This document shows, one piece after another, positions 25,706 through 37,810 of a DNA stretch of 64,000 nt. The stretch is taken from the NCBI GenBank assembly GCA_022113835.1, contig JAILWY010000016.1, positions 10,013,501 through 10,077,500 of the forward strand. Reading direction: 5' to 3'. A model generated the notes under the pieces. That model worked only from the letters and a program-made list of their open reading frames with translations, made no database searches and was not told the DNA's origin. The stretch comes from Atopsyche davidsoni (taxonomy: Eukaryota; Arthropoda; Insecta; Trichoptera; Hydrobiosidae). Both the position numbers and the translations under genes were made by a program. How positions within the stretch are numbered: the stretch's first letter is position 1; every line of letters starts with the position of its first letter.

Positions 25706-25800
25706 TTCTTTATCAAGCGCTTCTCCTCAAAGGAGGTTGGCGACCATTTCACAGAGCATGCTGAGCCAGTGTTGATGGTTTTCTAAGGGGCGTACTTCTA
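25706..25800 (-). repeat. Repeat R1 fragment, inverted
   Basis: GCGCTTCTCCTCAAAGGAGG, TTGGCGACCATTTCACAGAG, then CAGTGTTGATGGTTTTCTAA. It matches the inverse of the 45706 copy's last ~100 bp. Confidence 0.75.
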
Positions 25801-25847
25801 CACGTTTACGCGTATTATAATTAAGTAACTGGTTGATCAGATTTTTT

Positions 25848-26040
25848 TTCTTCTTCTAAAAGTGACTCTCTTCGGAGGAGGTTGATATATGAGGAGGTTG
25901 AGTATGCCTGTTCATGGTTTTTTTTTTATTATGTAGATTAGTATAGTGCGTTCACCGCGGTCATATGCGTATTGCTGCTGCCCCATAGCTTTATTATAAG
26001 ATATAATCCTTTCATTACAAAGCTCTGGCATTAAGATTTC
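25848..26040 (-). repeat. Repeat R1 fragment, inverted, rearranged
   Basis: A second tail (GTGACTCTCTTCGGAGGAGG) about 140 bp after the first, followed by GTTCATGGTTTT and, further on, TATTGCTGCTGCC and ATTACAAAGCTCTGGC, which match internal R1 blocks in the 37201 copy. It appears to be an independent, internally deleted insertion. Confidence 0.65.
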
Positions 26041-26113
26041 TTACTTTTAAGCATGCTTAGTCTGTTTAATGAATATTTTCGAGGGAAACGATTGATATCT
26101 CCCTGAGAGAGAC

Positions 26114-26326
26114 TTGTCGTGTGAGAATGGACGCAGCTCAGCTTTACTATCTTTTCGCTTGGCACTCGCCTGCGACGTTTCACAAGCGATTAAGTCTCTC
26201 CGAGTGCAACAAAGCGACGAGTGTAATTTTGAATCCGTGACCTACGCCAACAGGTGTGACGTCACTTTGCGCCAATGTAGCAGAACTGTGCCAAAGTTCA
26301 CGGCGATGGCTCAAAGATTGCGCTAA
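26114..26326 (+). CDS. Possible Kazal-like exon fragment
   Basis: A 70-codon plus-strand frame whose residues 38-55 read CNFESVTYANRCDVTLRQ followed by Cys. This fits the core spacing of non-classical Kazal/follistatin domains: Cys-x6-Tyr-x3-Cys-x6-Cys, with VTYANRC being typical. The family's usual Asp-Gly before the VTY is not present, and the cysteine expected seven residues upstream is missing. The region is GC-richer than its flanks. CAACAGGTGTGA could be a splice donor inside the motif. It could be a real exon of a protease-inhibitor or matrix protein, a decayed exon, or chance; I prefer the second. Confidence 0.25.
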   Translation: MSCENGRSSALLSFRLALACDVSQAIKSLRVQQSDECNFESVTYANRCDVTLRQCSRTVPKFTAMAQRLR

Positions 26327-29300
26327 TTGCAAATGTATTCAAAGAATCGTCCCAGACGAGATAAGATAACGAGACGACCACAAAAGAAGCTATTTTTGTA
26401 AAACTATAAAAAAAAAATAAAAAAACACCCAAAATAATGGCTAGCTGCGAGTCGGTGGCACGATATTTTATTAACGGGACAATGAAAAGCGCATTTGTAT
26501 AAACAAATATAGTTTTACAAATTAACAACACTTCAATGTTATTATAAGCACGAATTACACTTCAAAAATTAGTGCCATTAAAAAACAAACAATGAGATGA
26601 GCTCTGATTGGAATTTGTATACACAATCGTAAATGTTGTGCCAATAAAAATAGCAAAAGAGGGTATTTTTAAATATTTTCTTTAATTTTAATTAAAACTA
26701 CGACGAATAATACAAAACTAAATGTTTTAGATACAGCAATAATTTATTAGTTATAAACAAAGCAAACAATCTCCGTGAAACCGCTGAAAATTTTCAACGT
26801 TGTTTTAAAAAGTTACTCTTATTTGCAATGATCGATATTTTTAAACTTGTTTAAAAGTAATTGCAATTTTTTCAAATTGATATTAATAAAAATATCATAT
26901 AGATTTGAATAACCTGTCCTACATCGACAGAGATTGTACGTTTTTTGTTTGAATATATAATTTATTTTGTCAATGTTTTTACCTATTAAATAATGTAATT
27001 ATTCATTATTACAACTAACAGAACTTGTTTAGTAGCAATAATAATTTTTTTTTTTAATTATATTTTAGCATAGTATAAGATCATGGAATATCTTGTGATT
27101 AAAATGTTTTGACATTTTTGTAAAACGGAGAATTAATGAGAGACCTTAATGGTAAATAAACGCTATATAATGAATTCTTATTATTAATATTTTGTTTAGC
27201 TTAAACTGCTCTTGTTGAATTAAAAATCGTGTAAACTAAATAATTATTTTATAACATTACGAAAACAAGGTCAAACTAATTTTATTGAATTATTATTTAC
27301 GAAAATAATCAATAATTGATAATATAAAACAAATATCTGAAAAACAAAAATTTTCAAGGAAAAACGATAAATACATCAATAATTAGCAATAATTACATTA
27401 AAATTGTAACAAGATTACTGACAGTGTTTTTAGAGCATTTTAATATTACAGTACCAACATCCAACAGTAATATTGTAATTGTAAAAGGTTATACAATATT
27501 TAAAAAAATCTTTATAATGTCAAATTATCTCGACAACGTGGATAATTATTTATAAAGACTACTTGTCTCTTTGCCTGTTAAATCTACGGATTATAAAAAA
27601 ACATTTTTTCGAATAATTTCCAAACAGGATATAATTTGCATCCCCGTACAATTTAAATATAAATGACCAGAAACAAGATGTTAGTAGTATCGAGTATAAA
27701 ATATACTTGTATATTTGCTTCGTTTATTATGTATATTATATATAAACAGACCGTTGTGTTTCTTTTGCTTTCCCTCTTTCTCTTGACCATATAAAAAGTC
27801 AGTATACTTTAATATAAGCTTTTAAAATGTCCAGCCATTGTGAGTGAAGCTCCATCTCTCAATACCACTAACCTTCGTGTAACAAGTTTTGTATCCAAAA
27901 ATATGTCTCTTACATTTACCATTACCCATAACAAAACATTTTTTTTTCCGTTTGTATATTTTTAAATATTTTTTTACTGCAAGTAACCCTAAACTTTTTT
28001 TCACACCATAAAAATAGTCTATTTAATGATAGTAAAATTTCTGAAACCTCGTGTAAATTTTCTGCTTGTGTTACATACAATGTTAATTATTTATGGCACT
28101 TGTCGTGTTATGTATAATCAGTGAAATAATTTATTATATTTTAAAACCAACCAACTGAATTTTATCTATAAGTGTGTCCTACCTCTACTAGCTTTGCACT
28201 CATTAGATTATCAGTCAACTTTTTTTATTTTTGTAATATTTAATCAATGCTAGATTTTTCCTTATAAGATATTGATTTAAAAAATAGCCCTGAAAAACTT
28301 ATCATAATCATTAACTTGAACTGTCAGCAATATATTATATTTCAATAAGATTTGTAAAATTAGGGAGTGTTAATTGTACAGGTGGCTTGATAAGAAAGCA
28401 ACTTAAGCTGTTTTATTTTAATTAAAATTAAACAACAACAAATAGTTTGATATTTTTTAATATATATAATATATATACAATATATAAATAGATGTAAAGT
28501 TGGGTACAGTAAGCTTGTTAGCTAACCAAGCAGTTTTATTAATCGATTAGAAATAATATTACCTCAACTAGCACGTTAACAATTTTTTTATGTATGAAAA
28601 GTAATATAAAACAATATTACGTGAGGAATATATTTTTCTTGTGTATATTTTGATGAAGATTATTATGAAAACACCAAACAAGTATTTAAAAACAACAATA
28701 AAGATATTTTATGTTAGTCAGTACTTTAAAGCTTATGCAGATTACACGTCACTGATAAGTGTGAACGTTCAACAGTATATACGTTGTTTTATTTTAATTC
28801 AATTATTCATATTTATTTTTTCTTACTTATTAAGTCATATTATATTTATTTGATTTAAGCAATTAATTTATGTCATAATTAATAAATTTAAAAAAACTAC
28901 ATTTAATGTTTTTGTTGTTTTTTTTATAAAGCACGTATGGACGCTTTTAAATTAGACTACTCCAAAATGTCTTCTACTCTTTTTTTGTTGAGTTTTATAT
29001 TAATTTCATAACGTCCTTTAAATATTTGTTATGAAGATAATTTAATTTTTTTTTATCAATTTATTCGCTGACAAGGGGTTTTCTATTCGATTCTGATAGT
29101 AACACCATACAAGTCCATAGTCAAGTTAACTTAACTATAAGGCAATGATATCTCATAATATTAACCACTTTTAGAAAAAAATAGTAGGTTTATATTTTTT
29201 ATTTCATAAGGTTTAAAAATTAAAATGCTTCTAAATAAAAAAGATATCAATTGGTAGACGTTTGCAGTGAAATATCTTTTTGTATTTAATATTTTTTTAC

Positions 29301-31694
29301 ATAAAGTGCTTGTTGATATTCTAAACATTTTTATTGATAGAAATTTGCTAGGCTGGTGAAACAAGTCGCGTCAAAAAATAAAAAGTAGGAACATCAGTAA
29401 AGATTTATTTTAATAAAGATATATATCTAGTATCATCGATTTCTGTTTGGTTTTCATTTTTGGGTGTTTTTTTTATTATTCTTGCTAGCCGCTGAAGTCA
29501 TGGCACGGAATTTGTGATCGCTCATCTTACAGGAGAATCAGAAGCCTGAATTACCTCATGCCCGTCTCGGTTTCTTCAAAGACACGTTGACATTGCATGT
29601 GTCAATACAAATTGTTTTCAAAAAATCCATAGAAGCGTGTTGAAATATCTGTGGGTTATGATATATTCCCAGGTTTGTTATAGTGTCATTAATCAAAAAC
29701 TGATCATTAGCGGTGTGCTTCTCACAATGGAGGTAATGATACTGCTGCAGCTATTTATATGAATATATGTACAACTACACGGTGACGTAACGCTTAAAAA
29801 CATTAAACTATTTTTAATTTCTACCAGAATCCATGCACAGCTGATTTAAAGTCACGATACAATATTTAACTGAACCGTTTAGTGCAGTTAATGCTTGAGC
29901 CATAAGCTGCTCAGAGACATGCTATTTTATCAGTATTTTGAATATATATAAATAAAATATAGAAATTTTAATATAATCGGAGTGCATGCTGGAAGGATAA
30001 TGAGAATAATATTTCAAGTCTTGCAAAGTATGTCAGTAAAAGCTCGCTTCCACCTTTCCTGCGATCTTATAAAAACAATATTTACGAAATGTATTGATGA
30101 GTCCGAAATGAGCTTAATTAAATTTTCCTGCGATAAATTTCTGTTCTAGCTTTTAGAAAATTTATAAAAAAAGTCTTAAATAAATCTATTTAAAAATTAT
30201 AAGGTTAAGATGAACTTGTTTTTTTACTACGATAGCGTAAATTCTAAGACAAAGCGTGCCGCGATTTCAATGACAAGGCAGGCTTATTTGCAAGACATGC
30301 AACAATAAGCAATAAAAGATTTTTATAAAAATTATAATAATGACCGAGATTGAAAGAGATGACGCTGCACATTAATGATTATCCTTATTAATTTTTTTTA
30401 TCCGGAACTTTTATTCGTATAGATTTATTATGAATAAAATATGATCTTAGCAATCGATTCACATACAAAATGACTTTTTTTTCGGGGCCCACATGTGTCT
30501 TGAAAAAAGATACAAGGATTCTTTTTTGTCGTTTCAGGTATGAATCGATTATCTAAAACATATAACGTACATTATAAGGTGGCGAGGAAAGCTGGGCTTT
30601 TTTGGGTAGTATTGAAGTTTTTCCAATGCTTATAAGTAATTTTAATATTATAAATTCGTAAAATAAAACATTTAAATATTGATGGAGCATTTTGTTAATT
30701 CTACTTTCCTTAAGCTTACACAATTTAAGTATATTTATTGTTTATAATTTTGAAAGTGATTTTAGAAATTTGTGTATGGTTGAACACTTTTTAATTTAAA
30801 TTATTTATTGATAAGTATATTAATTTACAAATCGTGGTATTTATTTAAGGGTTGTGAGCGCCTCACAGGCAAATATTAAATATGAATTTTAAATGTAAAA
30901 TATTAGCCTTGTACCTCTCAATTTGATATTTAAAATTAATTTATAATAATATAGATTACAAGTTAACGTTTAAATACGAAATAGCTTGGTATCTTTTTTG
31001 ACTTCACCAAAGTGGGTAAGCCAACTAAACATGTCGAATATACACTTAAAATTGTTCAAATTTACATGGCAGCGAGGTACATAACAAGTTTTTATAATTT
31101 TAATTATGATTTGTTTTGTCTGGAAAATTTGACCCGAACTGTTTGACAATTTCTTGCTCAAAACATGTTTGTCGTCAAAAGAAATGACTGCCTGAAGATG
31201 AAATTATTGAATTTAAATATTATTGAAAATATATCCGAAAATGAATAATAAAATTTATATTTTTACATTCATGAAAGTCAGTCGAGTTTCGATGTTATGG
31301 GGCGTAAATATTTTTTTTTAATTTAAAAAGGAAATTAAACTACAGTAAATAGTAAAATAAATAGAAATATGTTGGTTAGACGTAAAAATTAAACTGACCA
31401 GATTTCCTGAAATAAATCCCTTTTAAGTGATTTTATTTAACGTGGAAGTAACCCTCGTAATAAATTAACGATTGAATATATTTAAATTGAATTTAAACCA
31501 CAAAGCTATAAAGCAAATATATCAGTATTTTATAAAATTACAAAATGAAATGTGGACAGTTTGTGCGATTGATGTTTGAATAGTTTTGCATTTTAATGCC
31601 GTTATATGTAAAGGATATTTAGGCAAGAAACATTTTAATTGATCAGCCTGCTGTTTGTCATCCTTTTTTCAATATTTAAGTAAATGTAACTCAC
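26327..31694. other. Long AT-rich stretch, nothing recognised
   Basis: Over 5 kb of AT-rich DNA with short chance frames (28641, 29161, 30970). No repeat-family copy and no splice-bounded coding segment. Consistent with intron or intergenic DNA. Confidence 0.45.
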
Positions 31695-31791
31695 CGAGTA
31701 TTTGGAAAAATGTTTCTTCGAGTCTCATCGTGGAAGAGAGTAAATAGTCTGTGCCTTCCACTTCTCCGGGAATCATGACGTCACTTCTCAT
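31695..31791 (-). CDS. Putative initial coding exon, unknown protein
   Basis: On the minus strand an ATG at 31791 opens 32 codons and one base, ending CAAATACTCG followed by GTGAGTTAC, a strong donor (phase 1). The peptide has ordinary globular composition (includes MIPGEVEGTDYLLSST and MRLEETFFQIL), unlike the AT-driven chance frames nearby. A TAA lies in frame 24 bases upstream of the ATG and no polypyrimidine tract precedes it, which favours an initial rather than an internal exon. A full TGACGTCA palindrome lies inside the exon (31776-31783). I do not recognise the protein family. Confidence 0.5.
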
Positions 31792-32150
31792 CTTCTTCTT
31801 CTCCAGCACTTATCCACTAATTGTCAGTGTCCAGAGCACACAAACAAAGTCAAATCGAATGCATAGCAGCCAAAAAGTCAAAATACGTGCTTTACAGCGT
31901 TGCTCTCGCAAAAAATACTAAATTCACAATATTCGTTTTATATAATTATTTGATTGTTTATCGTTCACTTTTTAACTGTTATTTTTGGAGATCAGAATCA
32001 GTTTGAAGTGATCTCATTCTTGGTAAGTATATTAAAAATAATATTCACTGATAAAAACACGTTCAATCAAAATGACAGCAAGCTTTATTTCTGCCAATAT
32101 CAGCGATTAAAAAAAAATTGAAAATACGCGTCAACTTTGAATTAGAATTT
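31792..32150. promoter_or_regulatory. Possible divergent promoter region
   Basis: Lies upstream of the minus-strand exon and holds a strong plus-strand donor, CATTCTTGGTAAGTATA (GT at 32023). That could end an untranslated plus-strand exon. The arrangement would fit a bidirectional promoter. It rests on splice-like motifs only. Confidence 0.25.
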
Positions 32151-32329
32151 ATATCTCAATATAATTTAAATTTGCGATTTTATTGAAAATTGATAACACA
32201 TCACTGGCTGTAACTATTATCACTACACAAAAAAAAAAAATAATAATAAATAGCCTGCGCAGTAAAGCGATTTTTTTTTTTTTTGGAAATGAAACGCGGT
32301 CGTATCGCAAGTGTTTGCAAGATGTGAGT

Positions 32330-32535
32330 TTTTGGGTTTCCCGATGTGGAAGCGGCAGCTCGGCGGGCGTCGCGCGCGTCGGACTCGCTCGCTCGGAGAT
32401 CAGGTCTGTACTGACCGATACGGTAGCACACTTGGCTACGTGAACGCCGAACAGCTGATCGGGCGCTTCGTAAACCGTGGCGCGGGGGGGGTGACAAGGC
32501 GCGCCGAAAACGAACGGGCCCCGGGGGTGAGTCAA
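32330..32535. promoter_or_regulatory. CpG island, possible promoter/first exon
   Basis: Strongly CpG-rich (GGCGGGCGTCGCGCGCGTCG) in AT-rich surroundings. On the plus strand it ends GGGCCCCGGGGGTGAGTCAAGC, with GTGAGT at 32527 as a good donor. Frames are open on both strands from composition, so I assign no protein. The donor segment is copied twice more inside the following tandem array. Confidence 0.45.
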
Positions 32536-33690
32536 GCATTGATTCACTCACGACGGAAAAATCACATTTCAGATAATCCAAAGTCAGCACAGCAAAACGC
32601 TTATTATCTTATATTATAATTACTCACGAATAATATTTAAAAATTTAAAAAAATCGTATTGACATTTTTTTTTACAATGAATCTGTGAAACTTTTCTCCG
32701 ATTGAAAGGTGCCCCCAACGCCTGAAAAATCACATTTCAGATAATCCAAAGTCAGCACAGCAAAACGCTTATTATCTTGTAGGTTACTATAATTACTCAC
32801 GAATAATATTTAAAAAACATTAAAAAATCGTATTGACGTTTTTTTTTACAACGAATCTGTGAAACTTTTCTCCGATTGAAAGGTGCCCCCAACGCCTGAA
32901 AAATCACATTTCAGATAATCCAAAGTCAGCACAGCAAAACGCTTATTATCTTGTAGGTTACTATAATTACTCACGAATAATATTTAAAAAATCGTATTGA
33001 CATTTTTTTTTACAACGAATCTGTGAAACTTTTCTCCGATTGAAAGGTGCCCCCAACGCCTGAAAAATCACATTTCAGATAATCCAAAGTCAGCACAGCA
33101 AAACGCTTATTATCTTGTAGGTTACTATAATTACTCACGCATAATATTTAAAAATTTAAAAATCTTTAAAAAACGGTATTGACATTTGTTAAGAATGAAT
33201 CTGTGAAACTTTTCTCCGAATAATATACTTGAAAGGTGCTCCGAAAATGAACAGGCCCCGGGGGTGAGTCAAGCATTGTTTCACTCACACCTGAAAAATC
33301 ACATTTCAGATAATCTAAAGTCAGCACAGCAAAACGCTTATTATCTTGTAGGTTACTATAATTACTCACGAATAATATTTAAAAAACATTAAAAAATCGT
33401 ATTGACATTTGTTAAGAATGAATCTGTGAAACTTTTCTCCGAATAATATACTTGAAAGGTGCTCCGAAAATGAACAGGCCCCGGGGGTAAGTCAAGCATT
33501 GATTCACGTTAAAAAATCACATTTCAGATAATCCAAAGTCAGCACAGCAAAACGCTTATTATCTTGTAGGTTACTATAATTACTCACGAATAATATTTAA
33601 AAAACATTAAAAAATCGTATTGACATTTGTTAAGAATGAATCTGTGAAACTTTTCCCCGAATAAAATACTTGAAAGTCCCATTATCAACT
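32487..33690. repeat. Tandem array, six units of ~164-231 bp
   Basis: ATCACATTTCAGATAATCC begins at 32560, 32729, 32903, 33067, 33298 and 33516. The short unit (~164-174 bp) contains AGTCAGCACAGCAAAACGC, ACTATAATTACTCACGAATA, a T-run and TTTCTCCGATTGAAAGGTGC. Two junctions carry a longer unit (218-231 bp) with CCGGGGGTGAGTCAAGCATT or its GTAAGT variant. Array units therefore contain donor-like (GGTRAGT) and acceptor-like (CATTTCAG) sequences, and the first unit is continuous with the CpG island. Confidence 0.9.
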
Positions 33691-36600
33691 TCGACTGTGT
33701 TACAAACAGGTTTCTAATAAGTCTAAATTTAAAAAATGTCTAAAATATAAATAAGACTATTGTATTGATCAGCTTATTATTACAGTTAAAAATACTGATT
33801 ATTACAATAATTCGTGCTGGAATATTTTATATTATTTAACAGATAAAATTAACATACAGGCAATGGATCCATAATATCAAAAAAATTACTAGCAAAATGT
33901 GAATGTTACGATTTCACCGATAAGAGTGAGAAAAGCATTTTTTGAAAACATCCAAAATCCCGCAATGAAGATGCACTTTAAAAAATATGGATTAAACTAT
34001 TTACTGGAAGAATTATAAAATAAAATATTTCAGTAATTTATTAATAATTGATGAATACCTGAGAATGGACAAATGATTATCATATGCTTTAATATTACTT
34101 TTTAAAATTTTGTTAAATTACAAAAAAACAACTTAAAAAAACGTTTTGATCTTAAAATAACAATCATGAGGATATCAATATTAATTAATGAAAATAAATG
34201 AATTTACATATAAAATTCATCGCGTGCGGTGTTGGCATGATTATAATGTACCATATTACAATACATATTACGATAAAAACAACATTAACTCTTTAACTAT
34301 TAAATTAAAAGTTATTTTGTATTGAGAATCTCTGCTTATTAATATTACTAGAATCCAAAACCCGTCTTTTGTCTGCCTGTTTGAATACGCTAATTTTAAA
34401 ACATGAAGAAAAAAATGGCAACAGAATCAGCAAGCGAGTAAAATTATATTTTTCAAAACTTAGTTAATTAAAAATAATTTTATAAATCGTTCTAACTAAA
34501 ACTGGTTGCCACTATACTCGTAACTATCTGAAATGATAAAAGAATCCGGGTCTCCGAGTGAGAATAGACGTTCATCAAAAGTAAACATTAACATATATTA
34601 AAGATATCTTTAAAAACTTGATAAAACAATGGTACAAAAAAAATTATAACACAAATTATTCGAAAAAGCTTTCATTGGATGTGATCTTTAAGAATATGTT
34701 AATTATATATACTTGGTATGTTTGCATCCGCTGTTTCCATTCACACAAAAAATAGTTAAATACGAATAATAAACCAAAAATATTTTAAGTAATGCACTGT
34801 ATTAATGTATTCATTTTTATTAATAGTAAAAAAAATAATTTTGTATACCTATATAAATAATATTTTATTTATTAATGTGAGCGTAAACCCTATATGTGTG
34901 GATGTGAAGGCAAGTGTCAAATGTCCAAATTAATCATATTAAAAAATGCTGAATATATTCGCGGGTCTGTAAAAAATCTTCCGTATTCGCTATTTTAGAC
35001 CAATGGTTGTCACTTTTCTTACCTGTATATAAAGGTATAAAAGATGGTGGTAGCCTTTTACTTATAGACTTAAAACATCCGGTACTCTCCAATTACGCAC
35101 AGGGTCGTTAGACGAGATAAATGGTTTATCCCCAGGCACCGGATTGCACGCAGTATTAGTTTGCTCAACACGAGTAGACAATAAAAATTGGTTTGGAAAA
35201 AATCCTAGAATGCCCATATATAAAATCTTCTAAAATCAGTCATTGCAAAAAAAAAAAAAAATACAAGGATATATTTATTATAATATTTTTGGTTCTTTGG
35301 ATCTTTATCTGTATAAGATACCATAATCACAATAGCTGGTGTATCTTATAGGAATCATAGAGCTTATCATAGGGTTTGATATCTATTTTTTTAACAAAAT
35401 AGGGTGTAATTTTATCTAAATGTTGATTTCAGCAGGATGTAGGGTGTCAACGAATGAAAGGTCAAGAAGGGACCAATATCTGATTAGGCAGGGTGACGGG
35501 AGGGCATACTGCATTTTAAAAATGTAATCATAGCTTGCGAAAATTTTATATTGTAAGAAGTTTGGTGAATAAATATTGAGGTAATTAAATAAAATGAAAA
35601 TAAAGCAAAACCTCAGCATTAAAATTTTAAATGACTAAAATATGACTTTGGCAACTATGAAGAAATATAATTTCAAATGAACTAAAAAAAATATTGCTGT
35701 CGATATATCTATATTAAGACTAAAGATTTAAATTTATCGACACAATTATACGAGCACATATTTTTAGTTGAATTATATATAAATTCAATAAAGTTAAACA
35801 TACCAGCAAAATTGTTTTATAAATCAAACTTTCTTTTGACCTGAAATTTTAAAACCTGAAAAAGAGAGCAGTTTTAAAAGTTGTTTCTGAAAACGTGTAA
35901 AATTACCAAAATTTAATAAATTAATTATGCATTATATTAATTTACTTTAAAGACAACAGTTATCAAACAAACCGAAAACTTCATTGAGGAGTTTATTAGA
36001 AGCATTGTAAGAACGTTTGTCGAGTAGGCCATTAAAAAAATAACTCGATAAAAATAAATATGTAGACAAAAATAATAAATTAGTTAAAATTAAATTATTA
36101 ACTAGACCTAAAAAAATATTTAAAATACGGTAGAAGTCATAAGAAGTTATAATTGCAATCAGAATTGCAGTAAGTAATGTATTAAAAAAACCCGGCAGTT
36201 ATGTATGCCGCATCTGTGCTCGCTAACTTTGTTGCATTTCGTTTTGTTGCAATTATTTTGATGTAAATGTTTCATTAGAAAATCGGTTACAGTTTATAGC
36301 ATTAAGTTCTATATTTATATAATATAAATATTAAATCAAGATTGTTTTAACCAAAAGTCATTTTTTCACATTTTAGATATGTAGTGCCCTGTTACATAAT
36401 CCAGATAAAGCCTAAAGATGTTCCCTAATATATATATATATTTTTTGTTGTTGAAGTTTTGCACTATCGCTTGCTGTTTATTTGGAGAAAAATACATTAT
36501 ATTCATTATATCTCAATAATAAAAATTGAATATACTTTACAGCATACAATTTTACAGCTCTTCCGCCTGAAAACGATCGTACGACAAACGTGATGCGACC

Positions 36601-37200
36601 AAACGAACGCGATGATGTACTTAGAAGCTGCCACGTTCATAATTAATCAAATTTAGATATAGGTTATGTTTCAATCAAGAACAGAGAGGTTATAATTACG
36701 TGCATTTAACCTCTAACATGCAGTTATGGCGAACCAGTCTATAATTAACAAAGACCGCTTTTTTAACCGCACAAATAATTAAACAGCCACATAAAACAAT
36801 AATTTTAATAATCAAAAACTCTCTGAGATAAATTATACTTTGCGTTGATATAAAAAATGCAATAAAACAATGCGAGATCGTTACGTGGCGCCCGCGCAAT
36901 CAACTTAGAAAATCGATTAATCGATTGATCGATTTTGTATTAGACTTCTCGAGTATTTCCTTAAATACTAATTATGTCACATGTATTAATAATAATTGCA
37001 TATGAACAGCATGCTTGTGTGTTTAGTTGAAAAAGTGGTTTTGTTCGGTGCACCCTTGCACTTTGTACCAAGTAATAAAACCTTCTAATGAAGCTAGCAA
37101 TTAAGTTATATATTCAAAGTAAACGTGAATTTGTCAACTGAATGCGACATACTCAAAAATTTTATTTAAAAAGTCAAGTATTATAAGTTAGTGTTTATAT
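33691..37200. other. AT-rich sequence, nothing recognised
   Basis: Non-coding in appearance, with an A-run near 35250 and (TA)n near 36429. Short frames at 35416 and 36696 lack motifs. Confidence 0.45.
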
Positions 37201-37597
37201 TCTTCATCGGGTGTCTCTCCTCAGAGGATGTTGGCGATCGTTTCACTGAGCATATACTCATGCTGAACCAGTGTTCATGGTTTTCTAAGGGGAAAATAGT
37301 GTAGTGGGTCCCTGAGTCCTTCTACACAGCAGTTTTATATTGGAAGGAAAAGTCTGCTTATTACTGCTACCAAAACCTCTGACGTTTATACAAATAGCAT
37401 TATTATAAATCATTTCCTTACAAAGCTCTGTCGTTTAGATCTGATACTCCTTCTGCAGAAAGCTACAGAAACAATAGCAGGAGCCCCCCCCCCACCTCGA
37501 CAAGGTACTTCCAGAGCACATCCCTCCACAATCATTCCACTACTCCATTACAGAATGGCAGTCATACACCAGCAACAGAATGGGGAGAGCTGGGAGT
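37201..37597 (-). repeat. Dispersed repeat R1, full inverted copy
   Basis: Begins TCTTCATCGGGTGTCTCTCC, passes through GGTTTTCTAAGGGGAAAATA and CTCCTTCTGCAGAAAGCTAC, and ends ACAGAATGGGGAGAGCTGGG. It is collinear, inverted, with 45706-46085. Length ~395 bp. It includes a C-run of about ten bases near 37486. Confidence 0.9.
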
Positions 37598-37654
37598 GTT
37601 TATAAAAATATTAAACTTATCAATCATAAAAACATCTTAATTATCTGTATGTTT

Positions 37655-37810
37655 TCGTCTTCTTCAGGTGCTTCTCCTCAAATGAGGTTAGTGATCATCT
37701 CACAGAACATATATATATCCTGTCTTATTAGTTCGGCTGTACTCCACTTCTGTGAATTCCACATCCATGTTAATTTTATTCTACCGATGCTTCTTTTCTC
37801 TGGAAAATCA
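37655..37810 (-). repeat. Repeat R1b, inverted copy
   Basis: CTTCTTCAGGTGCTTCTCCT, then GAGGTTAGTGATCATCTCAC, TTAGTTCGGCTGTACTCCAC and TCCACATCCATGTTAATTTT. The tail is shared with R1, the body with 15695 and 19942. It sits about 60 bp from a full R1 copy. Confidence 0.65.

Noticed and set aside
32149..32619. Overlapping 86-132-codon frames on both strands
   Set aside because: Compositional openness in a CpG island joined to homopolymer runs; no domain in any frame.
32560..33690. CRISPR-like array
   Set aside because: Units are ~170-230 bp tandem repeats without short spacers, in eukaryotic DNA.
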